From NCBI GenBank assembly GCA_003255025.1, contig QANY01000291.1, positions 682,001 to 746,000 of the forward strand: 64,000 bases of DNA, in the 5' to 3' direction. The translations under genes were made by a program, and so were the position numbers. Below, one piece after another: positions 33,361 through 45,712 of this stretch. Position 1 is the stretch's first letter. Every line of letters starts with the position of its first letter. Under the pieces are notes generated by a model that worked only from the letters and a program-made list of their open reading frames with translations, ran no database searches and was not told where the DNA came from. This DNA comes from Datisca glomerata. Its lineage: Eukaryota > Streptophyta > Magnoliopsida > Cucurbitales > Datiscaceae.

Positions 33361-33599
33361 AAACTCATATTGCTAAGTAATGTAATTGACTTCTACATAC
33401 TCAAATGTAATGGAAGACTCTATTAATTGAATGAAATTGAGCACTTCAAGACTTTCACTTTGCGTAATATCATTTCTCATGCATAAATTTACTTTGATTA
33501 TTATTATTATTTCTTCTTTTTCATTAGCAAAATCTACCATCTCATTGTTTTATTATTATTCATTTTAAGAAAATTTTCAAAGACTGCCCATCAACTCTG

Positions 33600-35575
33600 A
33601 CATCCCTATCAAACACGAGCTCAAATTAGGGTCATATATGAGCAAGAAAGAAAGCAATCACGAGAGGAAATGAAAGAAGAAATTAGGGAGCTGAAAGAGC
33701 AAATGACGAGAGTCTTGGAACTCATCACCGTAATTTACCCTATCGGGTTCACTCCAACCTATCAACGTCATCAGGCAGACCAGTTTCAGCATGCTTCACT
33801 ACCAGTAAATATCTAGCACTATTCATTTCGAGATGTCTAGTAAATGATGCAGATAAGAAAAATTGGGTACAACACATTGATAGTAGCACCTGGCCACAAC
33901 CATGCTTTCACACCACAAGGCGAACTTCCTAATGAGCCAATCATCATACCCGATGTTGATAAATCAAAGGCGTAGAGGCCCGTTACTAAACCAAGCGAAG
34001 ACCTACTGTCGAAAGATAAGCTGGACTTTCTAGAGGATAGATTGCGAATCATTGAAGGGTCATATATGTATGGTACCATTGAAGACACCTAATAATGTTT
34101 GGTCACATATGTAACCATCCCACATAAATTCAAACTACCTGAATTTGAAAAATATGATGGTAGACATTCCCGAGAAGTCACCTTATTATGTACTACAGAA
34201 AGATGGTTGCTCGTGCAAATGATGATAAAGCTGTTGATTCATTTCTTTCAAGATAACTTAATGGGGGGTTGCATCTCACTGGTATATCCAACTGGATAAC
34301 TAACATATTCGGAGGTGAAAAGATTTAGTTGATGCTTCCTTAAGACAATACAAGTACAACATAGACATAACTCATGATCGTCTGGATCTACAAAGGATGG
34401 AGAAAAAAATCTACTAAAGGCTTTAAAGAATATGCACAAAGGTGGAGAGGATTAGCTACTCAGGTACACCGCCTTGTCAGAAAAAGAGATAGTTGTAATG
34501 TTTATCAACACCTTGAGATCGCTATGCTATGATTGGATGATTGAAAACGCTTCAAACAACTTATCTGAAATTATAGTGATTGGTGAAATGATTGAATATG
34601 GGGTAAAGAGTCGAAGAATTTTAGAAGTCATATCAGATACATCACCCGTAAGAAAAGGCTGTTATTGAAGTGAAAATAAGGGGATGTACAGACGATCAAT
34701 TTTAGGTACCCATCACAAGCTGCGAACTTGGGGTCAAGATTTTCAAAGTATAGTGAATGACCCAAATCTGCGACATCATATGTGATAAATAACACACAAA
34801 TTTAGTACAATTATCACCCTCAACAATAAACATTTCAAAACATCTCAAGAACTAATTTCAGACTACCAACTCATTAGTAAAACATTCGTCAAGTTGATCA
34901 GCCTCTAAGGGGGAAATAAAAATAATCACCGTTCTTGTCCACTAAATCCAATCCATATGTCATATACGGAACTCCTACCACAATTGATACGAAATAATCA
35001 ATTGGTGTCAATTTCTTATGAACCTCTTCAGCCACCATACCTGAGGTGGTATGATCTGACTGCTCAATGTGATTATCATGCTGGGACAGTTGGACATTCC
35101 ACAGAGAATTGCACTACATTAAAGAGTAGAGTACAAGCATTGATTAAGGCTGGATGATTAAATTTTAAAAAGGTTGATGAGAACCCATATATCAATTCCA
35201 ACCCCTTACCAAATCATGGAAATTCTGTCGTAAACGCAATTAAGTAATCTTTTTCATATAAAAAGAAGAATGTGGTAGATGTGAGCATGTCAATGAACAT
35301 ACTTTTTCATCTTCTTTCTAAAGTGGGGTACATCTACCGAACATGCTTAGAGGATGAAGGTATTTCTAAGAAGCATATGCATGACTTTGATTACTTATTT
35401 CATGAGAATATGACTGTACATACAATTGAGGAATGTGCTGGTTTTAAAATGGAGGTGCAAAAGTTGTTGTATGCAAATATACTTACAATAAGTCATACAG
35501 GAGAAACGAGATACCTGGGAAATGACTCTTTAGTCATCATGATAACTAAAGAATCATCTCGAAGTAAATGTTGAA
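33600..35575 (+). pseudogene. gypsy gag capsid and zinc-knuckle remnant
   Basis: Frames give LKEQMTRVLELI at 33,690, KLDFLEDRLRIIEGSYMYGT at about 34,030, and VTIPHKFKLPEFEKYDGRHS at 34,110 (the gag 'PKFxxYDG' motif). Later come MSEKEIVVMFINTLRSLCYD at 34,474 and HAGTVGHSTENCTTLKSRVQ at about 35,080. A second His/Cys block, FDYLFHENMTVHTIEECAGF, lies at about 35,390. Stops at several points prevent one product. Confidence 0.75.
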
Positions 35576-36176
35576 GTGACATCCTATATCCCAAAACCTC
35601 TCACAATACATTATGAGGAAAAGTCAACTACATCTTATGTTCCGACGCCCATCACCATCCAAATACCAGGTGCATTCGCTTACAAAGATTTCAAGAGCAA
35701 TACCATGAAGGTACATATATGAGGTTATTGCAAGCAGTAACGATAAAATCAAGCGCTAAATCCGTCAGACCTCGATCTCTCCATAACTAATATTTTGGGA
35801 GTGGGTGGGTTGACGAGAGTGGAAAATGCTACACGCCAGATGTTTTGAAAATGGATAAAAGCAACGAGTTTGAAAGGCAAAAGAAGGGGAAGGCCAAAGC
35901 AAGCGACAATGGTCATGAGTTCCAAAAAGAGATGTATAGCGACCAAGTGATAGACCCAGATATAATGACAGGTACAAAGAAAGAAAGAGTAATGTCTGAA
36001 GAATAAACACGTGAATTTTTTAAGCTCATCAAGAATATAAGGTGATAGAACAACTTAACCATTTATCTACTCGCGTATCTTTACTGTCACTTTTTCTTAA
36101 TTCTGAACTGCATCGCCAAGCATTATAGAAGGTCTTGAATTAAGCATATGTCTTCCATGACACTACAGTAGAAAAG

Positions 36177-36670
36177 TTGAGTGGAATTGTGGGAAATGCT
36201 ACTACGACAAATTTTATCACTTTCACATATGATGAAATCCCTATTGATGGTACTGGACACACCGGAGCTCTACATATATCTATTAAGAGTAAAGATTATG
36301 TTGTTGAAAAAGTATTGATTGATAATGGTTCATCTCTAAATGTAATGCCAAGATCCATGCTAGCAAAGCTTCTTGTGGACATGACACATATATGGCTGGC
36401 AGAGGGAGAATGGAAGCTCAGAGTAAAGAAAAGAGAATTTCTAGGCTCGAAAATAGGGAATTCGATATGGAAATGGCAAGCATACCTCATATTTTCGAAT
36501 CCTTCAGAAGTGGAGGGATTTCATTCGAAGAACCTATTAAAGTGGAGCACTACGACCTTGAAGATGATATAGCCCAGTTTCCAATATCCGCAGTCTTGAG
36601 AAGATCATCAAGTGCAAGTACAAAAGAGTTGGTTTCTCGATGCGATTCAGATCATGAGATCAATAATTAG
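36177..36670 (+). pseudogene. gypsy aspartic protease remnant
   Basis: The frame reads FTYDEIPIDGTGHTGALHIS and YVVEKVLIDNGSSLNVMPRS, a well-kept Tat-type retropepsin with the active-site tripeptide as DNG (usual for this lineage). After MLAKLL it diverges. The second frame, 36,392-36,670, continues toward the protease-RT linker (EDDIAQFPISAVLRR). It is one of the best-preserved parts of the element. Confidence 0.8.
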
Positions 36671-37019
36671 GATGTCACCGAGCTGCCATTGCTTCTTGGA
36701 GATTTTCAAGAGTAATGTGTTAATGCCAAATTTCTAATGATTCAGCCTAATGTCTTAGGAATTTCATTGTTATGAGCCTACGTTTTCAGTTGTTTCATGC
36801 CATATCTTTGAATAGAAGTCTAAAAACTTGTTTCGTTTCCTTCTATTAATGATAAATGCAATTCTGGTTCTTTTTTGTTCTTCCTCTTTATTTATACTCT
36901 TTTCCATTTATGAAATGTTGTTCTACTCATGCACTGTTTATATTCTTTTCTCGCCTTCATTTGGTCCAATAATATGATTCAGGTTTGAAACTGTGATTTT
37001 GAAAATAAGAGCATAAGCA

Positions 37020-38060
37020 ATAACTTTGACAATCTCATTCTTAGCGTAGTGTCAGACGAAAGTGAGGAAGATAATTTCGAACCATATCTGGAAATGTTAT
37101 GAATGGTAGAAGAAGATGATAAAAGAACTCAACCTTATTAAGAGTTAACGAAGGTGATAAATTTGGGATTGGATGGAAAGACAAAAGAAGTCCAAATCAG
37201 TGTTTCCATGACCAGCGAAGGCCGCTGATAATTAATTAACTTACTCAAGGACTATATGCACGTCTTTGTATAGTGTTACCAAGATATGCCAGGTCTAAAC
37301 ACTATAGATCAAAGAAGAAGTTAAAAAGTAAGTAGATACAAGTTTTTTGAAAGTAGCAAAATACCTTGAATGGGTTGCTAACATAATCCCAGTGATGAAG
37401 AAAAATGGGAAAGTAAGGATGTGCGTCGATTATAGAGACTTAAATCGGGCAAGCCCCAAGGATAATTTTCCATCACCCTATATCGATGTCTTAGTAGATA
37501 ACACTGTATGACATTCAACATTCTCCTTCGTGGATGGTTTTCTGGGGTATAACCAAAATGGCGCCTAAAGATCGTGAAAATACCACTTTTATAACTTTAT
37601 GGGGTACATTTTGAGTGTACAGAGATTCGTTATTGGTGATATGACAACTAAATAGGGAATGAGAAGCTCTAGACTCCAAGCTGGTACCTTATAACAAATA
37701 TGTAACCAGGTTAAGTCAAGTTTTTGAAGTGATCTCATTCGACCATATACCTAGAGAGAATAATCAAATTCCAGGTGCATTGGCAATCTCTAGCGTCCAT
37801 GTTTGCTACAAACTTTAAGGAAGAAATTCAACCCATAAAAATTGAAAAGACAGATTTTCCTACTCACTGTATTAAAGAAAAGCCAGATGCAAGACCATTG
37901 CATTGAGACATCAAGCAGTATATAAAGAATGAGAAATATTCATCCAAAGCTTTCAAGAATGATAAACGCACCATCAGAAGGTTATCTATGGGTTTCTTTT
38001 TTAATAGTGAAATACTCTACAAAAGAAACCACGATTTGATGTTTTTAATATGTGTTGATG
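37020..38060 (+). pseudogene. gypsy RT/RNase H remnant, internally deleted
   Basis: At about 37,370-37,480 the plus strand reads EWVANIIPVMKKNGKVRMCV, DYRDLNRASPKDNFPSPYID and VLVDNT, the first RT blocks. At 37,530 FVDGFLGYNQNGA corresponds to 'MDGFSGYNQI'. The YVDD block is not seen, and the sequence passes by about 37,700 into RNase H-like remains, so part of RT is deleted. Multiple stops occur. Confidence 0.75.
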
Positions 38061-38107
38061 CAAGGGAAGTGAATAAAAAGAAAATCTTGAGAGCAAGATA
38101 TTATTGA

Positions 38108-38870
38108 TTGACTATAGAATCTGATTGCATCAAGTACGCCAAGAGACTTCATAAATGTCAAATTTATGCGGATCAAATTCACGTACCAACCTCCATTTAC
38201 ATGTCATGGTTGCGCCTTGGCCGTACTCTATGTGTGGTATGGATGTCATTGGTCCTATCATACCAAATGCCTCTAATGAGCATTGTTTCATTTTGGTCTC
38301 TATATATTTTTCTTTACCAAACGGGTGGAGGTGAATTCTTATTCGAGTGTAACCAGAAGTATGATTGTTAAGTTCATTAAAAAGGAGATGATTTGTCGAT
38401 ATGGTCTACCTGAAAGGATCATCATAGATAACGAGACGAATTTAAACAACAAGATGATGAAAGAATCATGTGAGCATTTCAAAATTAAACATCATAATTC
38501 ATCTCGTTATTGTCCGAAGATGAACGGAGCAGTGGAAGCAACCAATAAGAACATAAAAAAGATCATAGAGAAGATGACAGAGGTTTATAAAGATTGGCAT
38601 GAGATACTCCATTTTGCACTACATGGGTATCACACATCAGTCCGAACATCAACTGGGGCAATACTATTCTCTTTGGTATACGGCATGGAAGAGCTCATTC
38701 CAATCGAGGTTAAAATTCTTTCACTCAGAGTCTTAATGGATGCGAAATTAGAAGAAGTAGAGTGTGTGCAAACATGACATGAGCAGTTGAATTTTATCGA
38801 AGAAAAAAGATTGATTGCATTATGTAGAGGAAAAATATATCAAAGAAAAATGATGCAATCATACGATAAA
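38108..38870 (+). pseudogene. gypsy integrase remnant
   Basis: The first frame (38,108-38,371) gives DCIKYAKRLHKCQIYADQIH, the HHCC-type end of the integrase zinc finger. A frameshift near 38,300 leads to a 164-codon frame (38,283-38,777) with RYGLPERIIIDNETNLNNKM, PKMNGAVEATNKNIKKII and VYGMEELIPIEVKILSLRV. This covers the second Asp, the Glu and the C-terminal core motifs. It is decayed but clearly of Tat type. Confidence 0.85.
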
Positions 38871-38880
38871 ATGTCGTAAA

Positions 38881-39775
38881 TAAATCTTTTTATAATTTAC
38901 AACATTAATTTGACACGTTGATAATGATAAATGCTATACGGTGTGCCCTTTCATATTTTCCTTATGAAGAATCGGTTTGATGGTGTACAATGGGTTTAAG
39001 TTTAGTTAAATAGGGTGAATTAACAATAAACAAACAAAGTTAATGAATAACATAATAATAAAAATTGATATTAAGAGAATAAACTACTAATATTTCATAA
39101 TTAATATCTTAAATAATAAGATATATTTAAGCATTTTTATATTTGTTGATTTATATAATTCACTGTAATTATTCTTAATTCGATGTAGTTAGTTATCCGC
39201 CATGAAAAAAAGTTGATACCGTCATTCTATATTTTTTTAGTTGACGTTGTTGATTAAATTGTTAATTATTTATGTGGATCAATTTTGTAATCTATTCTTA
39301 TTTGCATATTTATGTTCTCTCACTACTTATTTGCTTTGTTTTCAATACATGATATCATTGCGATATTCATTGGCAATGACAAATGTAAATGTGATCCCTA
39401 TATAATCATTTGTGTATTTTCTCCCTGATTTATGGTTTAAGATAATAATGTCTATTAATACGGCTAGATCATTTGATTAGTTTCTAAAAGAGATCATCAT
39501 TCATTAAAATTTTCATATTGTTCATTATCTATCATGTCATTCGTTACATTTTGAATTATACCATTACAGGTTTTTCATTGTGTTTACTTTACGTGCGAAA
39601 CACAAGCATCTCGCGAGTACTTTAATATTAAGTACCACTTTCATTTCTCCTTGCAAAGACAGGCGACGATGTGTTTCTAAATGCTACTCATTTCTAATTT
39701 TTGTTTTATTTTCTTTAGAATTGGAAATTTGTATTTCTTTTCCCATCTTCTTATTCTTCAAAATTATTTTGGTTT
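38881..39775. other. AT-rich intergenic stretch, no gene
   Basis: Nothing coding or repetitive recognised. A 3' LTR for the upstream gypsy element would be expected here, but no block matches 30,450-30,686. Confidence 0.5.
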
Positions 39776-39784
39776 ATATCTTAA
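39776..39784. repeat. 9-bp target-site duplication, left
   Basis: atatcttaa, identical to 45,704-45,712 at the other end of the MULE. Confidence 0.85.
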
Positions 39785-40002
39785 GGGAAAAAGGCAATTT
39801 ACACCCTTAAAGTTTCATCATTCGGTAATTTACACTCTTAAAGTATTTTTTTAGAATCAAACACCCATAAAGTATGACAATTAGCCAATTATACCCCTCA
39901 CATTTAACTTTCGTTAAAATTTAACGGTTTTTTAATTACTGAAAGTAAAAATATTAACAATAAGTAAACTGATTCCTAAAAAATACTAATTAAACGATAT
40001 GG

Positions 40003-40555
40003 GTGTTCAAAAATCATCAAAACCGTATAATCCGATCCGGACTGAAGTTGATCGGTCTGGACGGTTTTTTCTCATATTTGGTCGGTGGGGTCCTCCTTTT
40101 AGAGAGGACCGGACCGACCAGACCGACTATATAATATATATAAAATGCTTTTCAAGTAAAAAGTGACTTTTCCTCATTCCCACATCGGAAAGAAAATAGA
40201 GAGTTAAAGTGGGAATGAGTTATAAAAGTACTACATCTACCCCTGCATGATGAAGTAAGCGCCCACATGTGTGTGTTATTAAAGTTATGCCTTGAAATAA
40301 GGCATATTTATCACGCGTATAATATGTTCAATGTATTAACTATGTATTAAACTTTTAATCTAAAAATTATGTGTATTTATCACGCGTACTTAGACCGTAA
40401 AATCTGTCCGAACCGACTGTTGAAGTTCGGTCTGGTCGGTTCGAATTTTTTACAGTGTTTTGGTCGGTTCGGTCCTCCATATAGAAGGACCGTAATTTTC
40501 GGTCTAGTCTCGTTTTCTTCCAAAAATCCAATCAGACAAACCGTTGACACCCGTG
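40003..40555. mobile_element. nested hAT-like MITE
   Basis: The block interrupts the left MULE repeat: the host repeat stops at ...ctaattaaacgatat and resumes ttaaacaataagtaaac. Its ends are gggtgttca and tgacaccc, with subterminal inverted 'gaccgaccagaccg' and 'cggtctggtcggttc' motifs. The terminal style GGGTGT.CA and an approximate short duplication around 'ttaaac' fit hAT MITEs. The exact ends are uncertain by a few bases. No ORF. Confidence 0.5.
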
Positions 40556-41121
40556 TTAAACAATAAGTAAACTAATTAATTTAAAATAAAGTAAAAGACA
40601 AAAAATACCCCAATACTAACTAAAACCCCTTTCCTCATTCCCCTCTCTCACAATCCCGATGCCAAACCCCCATCCCCATTAATCTTGATCCCTCAACCCC
40701 CATCCCACCCTCATTTCCGCCGCAACTCAGCAGTTCTCGACTCTCAGCTTTCTCCGTGACTCATCCCATTTTCCGCCATTCTCAGCGACTCACCCACATC
40801 CACGACTCCTTCATCTCTTCATGCTCGACAATGTGTCGAAGGTTATTTGGGGGTTTTTTGTTTGCTCTCTCTGCATCGGTTATGTCACTGAATTATGCCT
40901 TACTTTTCATATACTTTATATTAATTCTATTTCTGTATCTCTCATAATTCGATTTCTCTATAGTGGTGGATATGTATCTTTTTTTAATTTGACTTCTCTA
41001 TAGTTGAATTTGAATTAGTATTATGCTTAATTTTGTTTTAGTATTATGCTTAATTCTATTTTAGCGTGCTTAATTTTGTCATCGTATGGTTAATTCAGGT
41101 TATTTCTAGGATAATTTTATA

Positions 41122-41220
41122 GTGGAAACTTCCTCGTCTTCTTCTTGGGGATCTTCTAGTGGTACTGTGAGAAGAGAGGATTTTGGGAGTTATTGTTTTT
41201 GTGGGCAAAGAATGATTAAT
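41122..41220 (+). pseudogene. GRF-type zinc-finger ORF relic in the MULE
   Basis: The plus strand reads VETSSSSSWGSSSGTVRRED and then FGSYCFCGQRMI before losing similarity. A serine-rich start followed by 'CFCG' is how plant GRF-type zinc-finger proteins begin (C-x-C-G...NPGRRFxxC). Only the first two metal ligands are present. No clear ATG is in frame, and upstream sequence (40,620-40,860) is pyrimidine-rich, like a 5' leader. It faces the transposase, so the element had two convergent genes. Confidence 0.45.
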
Positions 41221-41284
41221 GCTTTATTATTGTATTCATTGTATTTTGTAATTGGAAACTTGTTATATTAGCCATTGTGTTGTA

Positions 41285-42315
41285 TTTATGTTTGGATAGA
41301 CTATAATTTTACCCCCTGTAGTTTAGAATAGTTTTCATTTTAGGCCCTACATTTTAAAAATTTGTAAAGTAAACCATATAGTTACATTTGCATTCACGTT
41401 ATGCCTTCTATAAACCCTCAGCTTAAAAATATTAACGGTCCATCACGGAAGTCCTACTTGGCATTACATGGCAAGTAGTTTAACACCACATCAGTTTTTT
41501 AATTTACCCAGCTGCCATGTGGAATGAAATCTCTAAAATACCATTAATTATTCCCCCATATTTCCCTTCTTCCCCCTCAATAAACCCCTAATCACAAATG
41601 GATATTGTTACAGACTTTACTCTTTCCTCTGTTCATGTGAGGGGCACCGCAGCTTTTTTTGTTGCTTGGCACGGCAATTTCAAGCTCTTACTCTCGCTTT
41701 TGGTAAAGGCCCTGTGGCCTCTAACTCTTCAATCCCTCTTGCAAATTTTTTTGTTGTTGTTTGCTTACCCATCAAGATCCAAAGTCACTTAAAATTAAAC
41801 ATCACAATACTCAAAATCAGATGAATTTGATTTCATCTCCACCAAAATCAAACCTCAATGGATAAAAGGAAGAAAACCCATTTAAGATTAAACCCAATAA
41901 CACCGAAAATGGCCTAGAGAAAGAAAGCCCACATCACAAATTGCCCAATAATGGCCATAAATTACCTTTGTGTTATGCAATAAAAGTTCTGCTTTTAGGT
42001 ATAATTCTCATTAAGGAAGAATTAAAGAAAAAGAAAAAATGAATATTTTCCTTGAAAGTGTAACCAACTTAATTTACTTGTGGATATGAATAGAGTAAGG
42101 GGAAGCAAAACAATGGGGGGAGAATGAAGAAAATGGGGGAAGAACATCGTGAAACATGTTGTGCTTGAAAGTCTGTAACAATGGCCATTCGTGAAGAGGA
42201 GGAAGAAGGAAGAAGAAAGGAAAAATAAGGGGGGTTTTAAAATGATGTGGTTGTTGGGGGAAAATATCGAGTGATGTGGCGCAAACGCTTTGTCACGTAG
42301 GACTTCTGTGATTAA
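41285..42315. mobile_element. nested long-TIR element fragment
   Basis: The left begins near accccctgtagtttagaata and includes 'aacggtccatcacggaagtc'. The reverse complement of 42,230-42,315 reads 'cggttaatcacagaagtcct' followed by a shared 'caccacatca'-type block. This shows an inverted pair whose right outer part is missing. It lies downstream of the transposase zinc finger. Its interior shows no gene. It has the style of non-autonomous MULEs. Limits approximate. Confidence 0.4.
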
Positions 42316-42439
42316 CCGTGGTTCTTGAAGTTCTACTACTACTTGCTTCACCTTGAGTGGTCCTTCTTACCTGAAATCAAATATAATTAGTATGACAAGA
42401 TATAACTAACAACTAACATCACCAAATAGAAGACTTACA

Positions 42440-44902
42440 GGCAACTTTGTTCTAGATGACTGGGGCTGGCTTGGAGTAAGCCCCTCTAAGTGTGGTGTAG
42501 ATGTAGTTTTCTTCTTTTGCATCCCCGGAGCCTTGTATGGTCTCGCATTATGACCATATTCTCTACAATTATCACATTTTAAAGTGCCTCATCTCTTGCT
42601 AATTCTAGGGTTGTTTTGTTCATCTTCCTCACGTCTTCTTAACTTTTTGGGCCTGCCGGACTGTCTTCTCCACCTTGGAGGTGCTAAAATAGATTCAAGA
42701 GCCTTTGGCCATTGATCATGGCTCGGTAAAGACTTGATGAGGCATTGATATGCCTTTAAGAACATTTCCTTACTATAACAAACATGCACATATGTCTCAG
42801 GGTTTTCTCTATTTTCAAGTATGCACAAAATAACATGTGGGCGTGGGATTTCGGAGAGTTCCTGTTGGCCATAACCATACTTCCTTTAATTCAAGACAAC
42901 TACAAATCTAGTCCCAAAGCAATGTTCAAATTCATACATCCCATAACCAGCCCATCATGTTATATAGTTCATGGCTTCATTTTTGTACTTGTTAAGCTTC
43001 TTCAAAACTCTTGGACAAATCTCATGCTCGTATGTCAACATCTCCTCTCATAGAAACCATTATTCTCATTAACAATCTTCGAGATCATCTCCACACAAGT
43101 AACGATCGGTTTGTCCTAAGCATCCATAATGTAACTATTAAACGTATTTGCCATATTATTAACAATTGAGTCACATTGTATGGAAGTGCAAAAGGCATGC
43201 CAAGACAATGTGTTTTTCTCCTTACTATTGAGCCAGTTATATGCATTTTCATCTATCTCCTGGATTTGATTCATATGTCTTTTAAATGCAATAGGTGTTG
43301 TTGCCCTCATCGTACTCCACAGTAAATCCTTCAAAACTTTTCCCTCAAATGACTTGGTGGAGTTGGCGTTTTAAGTGTCGAACACAAAAGCTGTCTCACC
43401 ATAGACTGGTCTGTCACAAAATCGGTGTCATCAAAAGCTTCGCATAATCCTTTTTGCTGGTCTAACATGAAATCCCAACCATGCTCCTCTATTCCTCCGA
43501 TATCATCCAATAACAAACTCAAAAATAAACCCCATGAGTCTTTTGACTCAATCTCAACAGCAGCATAAGCAATAAGGAAGATGTTGTCATTAACATCCTG
43601 GCCAATAACACACAACAACTTCCCTTCATTTTTTCCTTTCAAATGGAAACGATCAATGTATATCATTGGTCTACACCCAGATAGAAACCCCTTCTTGCAT
43701 GCATCTAAGTAACATATAGACGCTGGAAGATTTGTAAATATGACTAAATAAACATTGAAGACCCCGGGTTCCATTTTCATGCCGCCTCACAGTAACTCCA
43801 TAATAAAGCATACTGCTTTACATGATCACCATGAATAACCTTTAAGGCTTTGGTCTTTGCCTTGTAGCATTTATGAATGCTAACATTCACATTGTAGCCC
43901 CTCACCACTTATGCTTTCAATGCAACAATCGACCAAGTATGATCATCTCGAAAATGTTCCTAATAATTCAGAGTTATCCAACTTGTAGTAATCTTTGAGT
44001 TTATCTTAAGCTTACTGCAATTAACATGTTCGAGGAGAAAACTTTTAATTTGAAATGCCTCTTGTGTTTGAGTTGGGGACGCATGGATCTTCCATCCACA
44101 ACCTCTTACATACTGTACGTACTCATGTTTGATCATTCTTTTTAACACATAATCAAAGACTCTATTTATTACATATTCCTTCAATGCTTTCTTGAAGACT
44201 TTGTGTGAACTAAAGATTATACCTTCTATAAATCAATTGGTTTCGTAAACCCTATCTCGTCTGATGATGCGCATTATCCTTATCACTGGATGAATGAGCA
44301 CTCCTAACATCATCATTATCATCATAATCTGAAACTATATCCGTGAGCTTAAAATTATCATCAAACAATTCTTCATGTTCATGACCATCATCTTGCTCAT
44401 CATCAGAATCATTCCCAGACCCATATTCAGACTCATCACTCATCAGCATACCTGTCATAATCCAAGTCATTCTCACTATCATCACTCAAATAGAGTTCGG
44501 GTTGAGTGTAGTCATTAACATCGACCTCCACTTGTGCATCAATCAAATTACTAGGGGCAAGTAGTGCTAGTGGAAGACTTGAGTCAACATCATCCATCAT
44601 ATGCTCTACATATACTTGAGCTACCTTATGCCCATTTCTGTGTATGCCATCCAACAACTTCAAAATATCTCTATCATCCAAATTTAACCTCAGGCCATCA
44701 AAATCGTCCGCTTTAAATTTGAACCAAACATCTCTAACATTCAGATAACCTAAAGATCGTGCCATTTCATGGATGTCACTAACAAAAAAGTAATCAGGAT
44801 CATATGATTGTATAATAACATCTCCATCCTCACACCTAGTGACTGGAGCATAAAAGAAATTACCTTCGTGATAAAACTCTAATCTTATATGATCCGTACT
44901 CC
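42440..44902 (-). pseudogene. MuDR-type MULE transposase pseudogene
   Basis: From a splice acceptor at about 44,903, minus-strand frames give LEFYHEGNFFYAPVTRCEDG (PB1-like N-terminal domain), an acidic stretch, then YVINRVFDYVLKRMIKHEYV, GCGWKIHASPTQTQEAFQIK and SFLLEHVNC (MuDR DNA-binding domain). Next come CRPMIYIDRFHLKGKNEGKL and IAYAAVEIESKDSWGLFLSL (DDE core of the MULE transposase; the first Asp is in YIDRFHLKG). It ends with RRQSGRPKKLRRREEDE and CDNCREYGHNARP, the C-terminal CCHC knuckle. A donor-like CCT|GTAAGT sits at about 42,436. The frame shifts or stops at least five times, so it is inactive. Confidence 0.9.
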
Positions 44903-45703
44903 TGAAAAAGACAAAAATTGCATAAAAAATTTAACACATCTAAATAAACTATGTTATATAGGACCCACTCACATTTAATGCAACAAAATATACTCACAAT
45001 AATATTTGCACCGCTTGAAATAATCTATGACTTTTTTCAAACAAAAACTCAATAAACTTTGAGAAGTTTCAAAAACAAAAACAGAAACTTCAAAATCTTC
45101 AAAAACAAAAACAGAAACTTCGAAATCTTTAGAAATAAAAACAGAAACCTCAATAAACTTCAGAAACGGAACCCCAAATATACATTCGAAACCCCCTAAA
45201 TATATGGGTATTAGAGGCAACAAATTAGAAAACAGACCCCCAAATGTACCTTCTACAGACTACCCGAGCATGAGAGAGAGAGAGGAATCGCGAGAATGGA
45301 GGAAGCCGGCCAAGTCGCGGAGCAGGCTGAATGGTGAGAACGTAAATCTCCTAAGCTTTGGCAGAGATGGGGTTGAAATGGGGGGTTGAGTGACTAAGAT
45401 TAATGGGAGTAGTTATCGGGACGGTGAGAGAATTATGGGGAATTGGGAATAAAACTTGGTTTTGGATTTTGTTAGTATTGAGTTTTTTTTTTGTTTTTTT
45501 TGTTTTAATTTATTTTAAATAAATTACTTTACTTAGTATTTAATTAGTGTTTTTTAGGAATTAATATTTTTAATTTTAGTAATTAAAAAACTGTTAAGTT
45601 TTAACGGAAGTTAAATGTGAGGGGTATAATTGACGAATTCTCATACTCGAGGGGTGTAAATTACCGAATGGTGAAACTTCAGGGGTTTAAATTACCTTTC
45701 CCC

Positions 45704-45712
45704 ATATCTTAA
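45704..45712. repeat. 9-bp target-site duplication, right
   Basis: atatcttaa, identical to 39,776-39,784. Confidence 0.85.

Larger units (their letters stand above)
30450..38880 (+). mobile_element. Ty3/gypsy Tat/Ogre-like element, degenerate
   Basis: Order on the plus strand: LTR end, tRNA-Arg-type primer-binding site, leader, an N-terminal plant retroelement domain, coiled coil, gag with zinc knuckle, protease, RT, RNase H trace, integrase. The LTR end has the ggtgctaattaccttcccc/gactcccgaaccc block seen in Tat-type LTRs. Stops and frameshifts occur in every part. No 3' LTR could be recognised after the integrase (38,880-39,775 is AT-rich and empty). Confidence 0.8.
39785..45703 (-). mobile_element. 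Mutator-like element (MULE) with broken transposase
   Basis: The ends are inverted repeats. The left starts gggaaaaaggcaatttacac, and the reverse complement of the right end reads ggggaaaggtaatttaaacc. Both go on through 'ttcggtaatttacac' and 'attatacccctcacatttaa' for about 200 bp. Exact 9-bp duplications flank it. The minus strand encodes a degenerate MuDR-type transposase starting near the right end. A plus-strand GRF zinc-finger relic begins near the left end. Later insertions lie in it: a hAT-like MITE in the left terminal repeat and a truncated long-TIR element at about 41,285-42,315. Confidence 0.9.

Noticed and set aside
42022..42351. Minus-strand 109-codon frame in the MULE
   Set aside because: It lies in the nested non-coding element. 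It has low-complexity Phe/Leu/Ser content and no conserved motif, although its first residues may overlap a last transposase exon.
45204..45389. 61-codon plus frame near the right MULE end
   Set aside because: It is antisense to the pyrimidine-rich transposase leader and has no domain.
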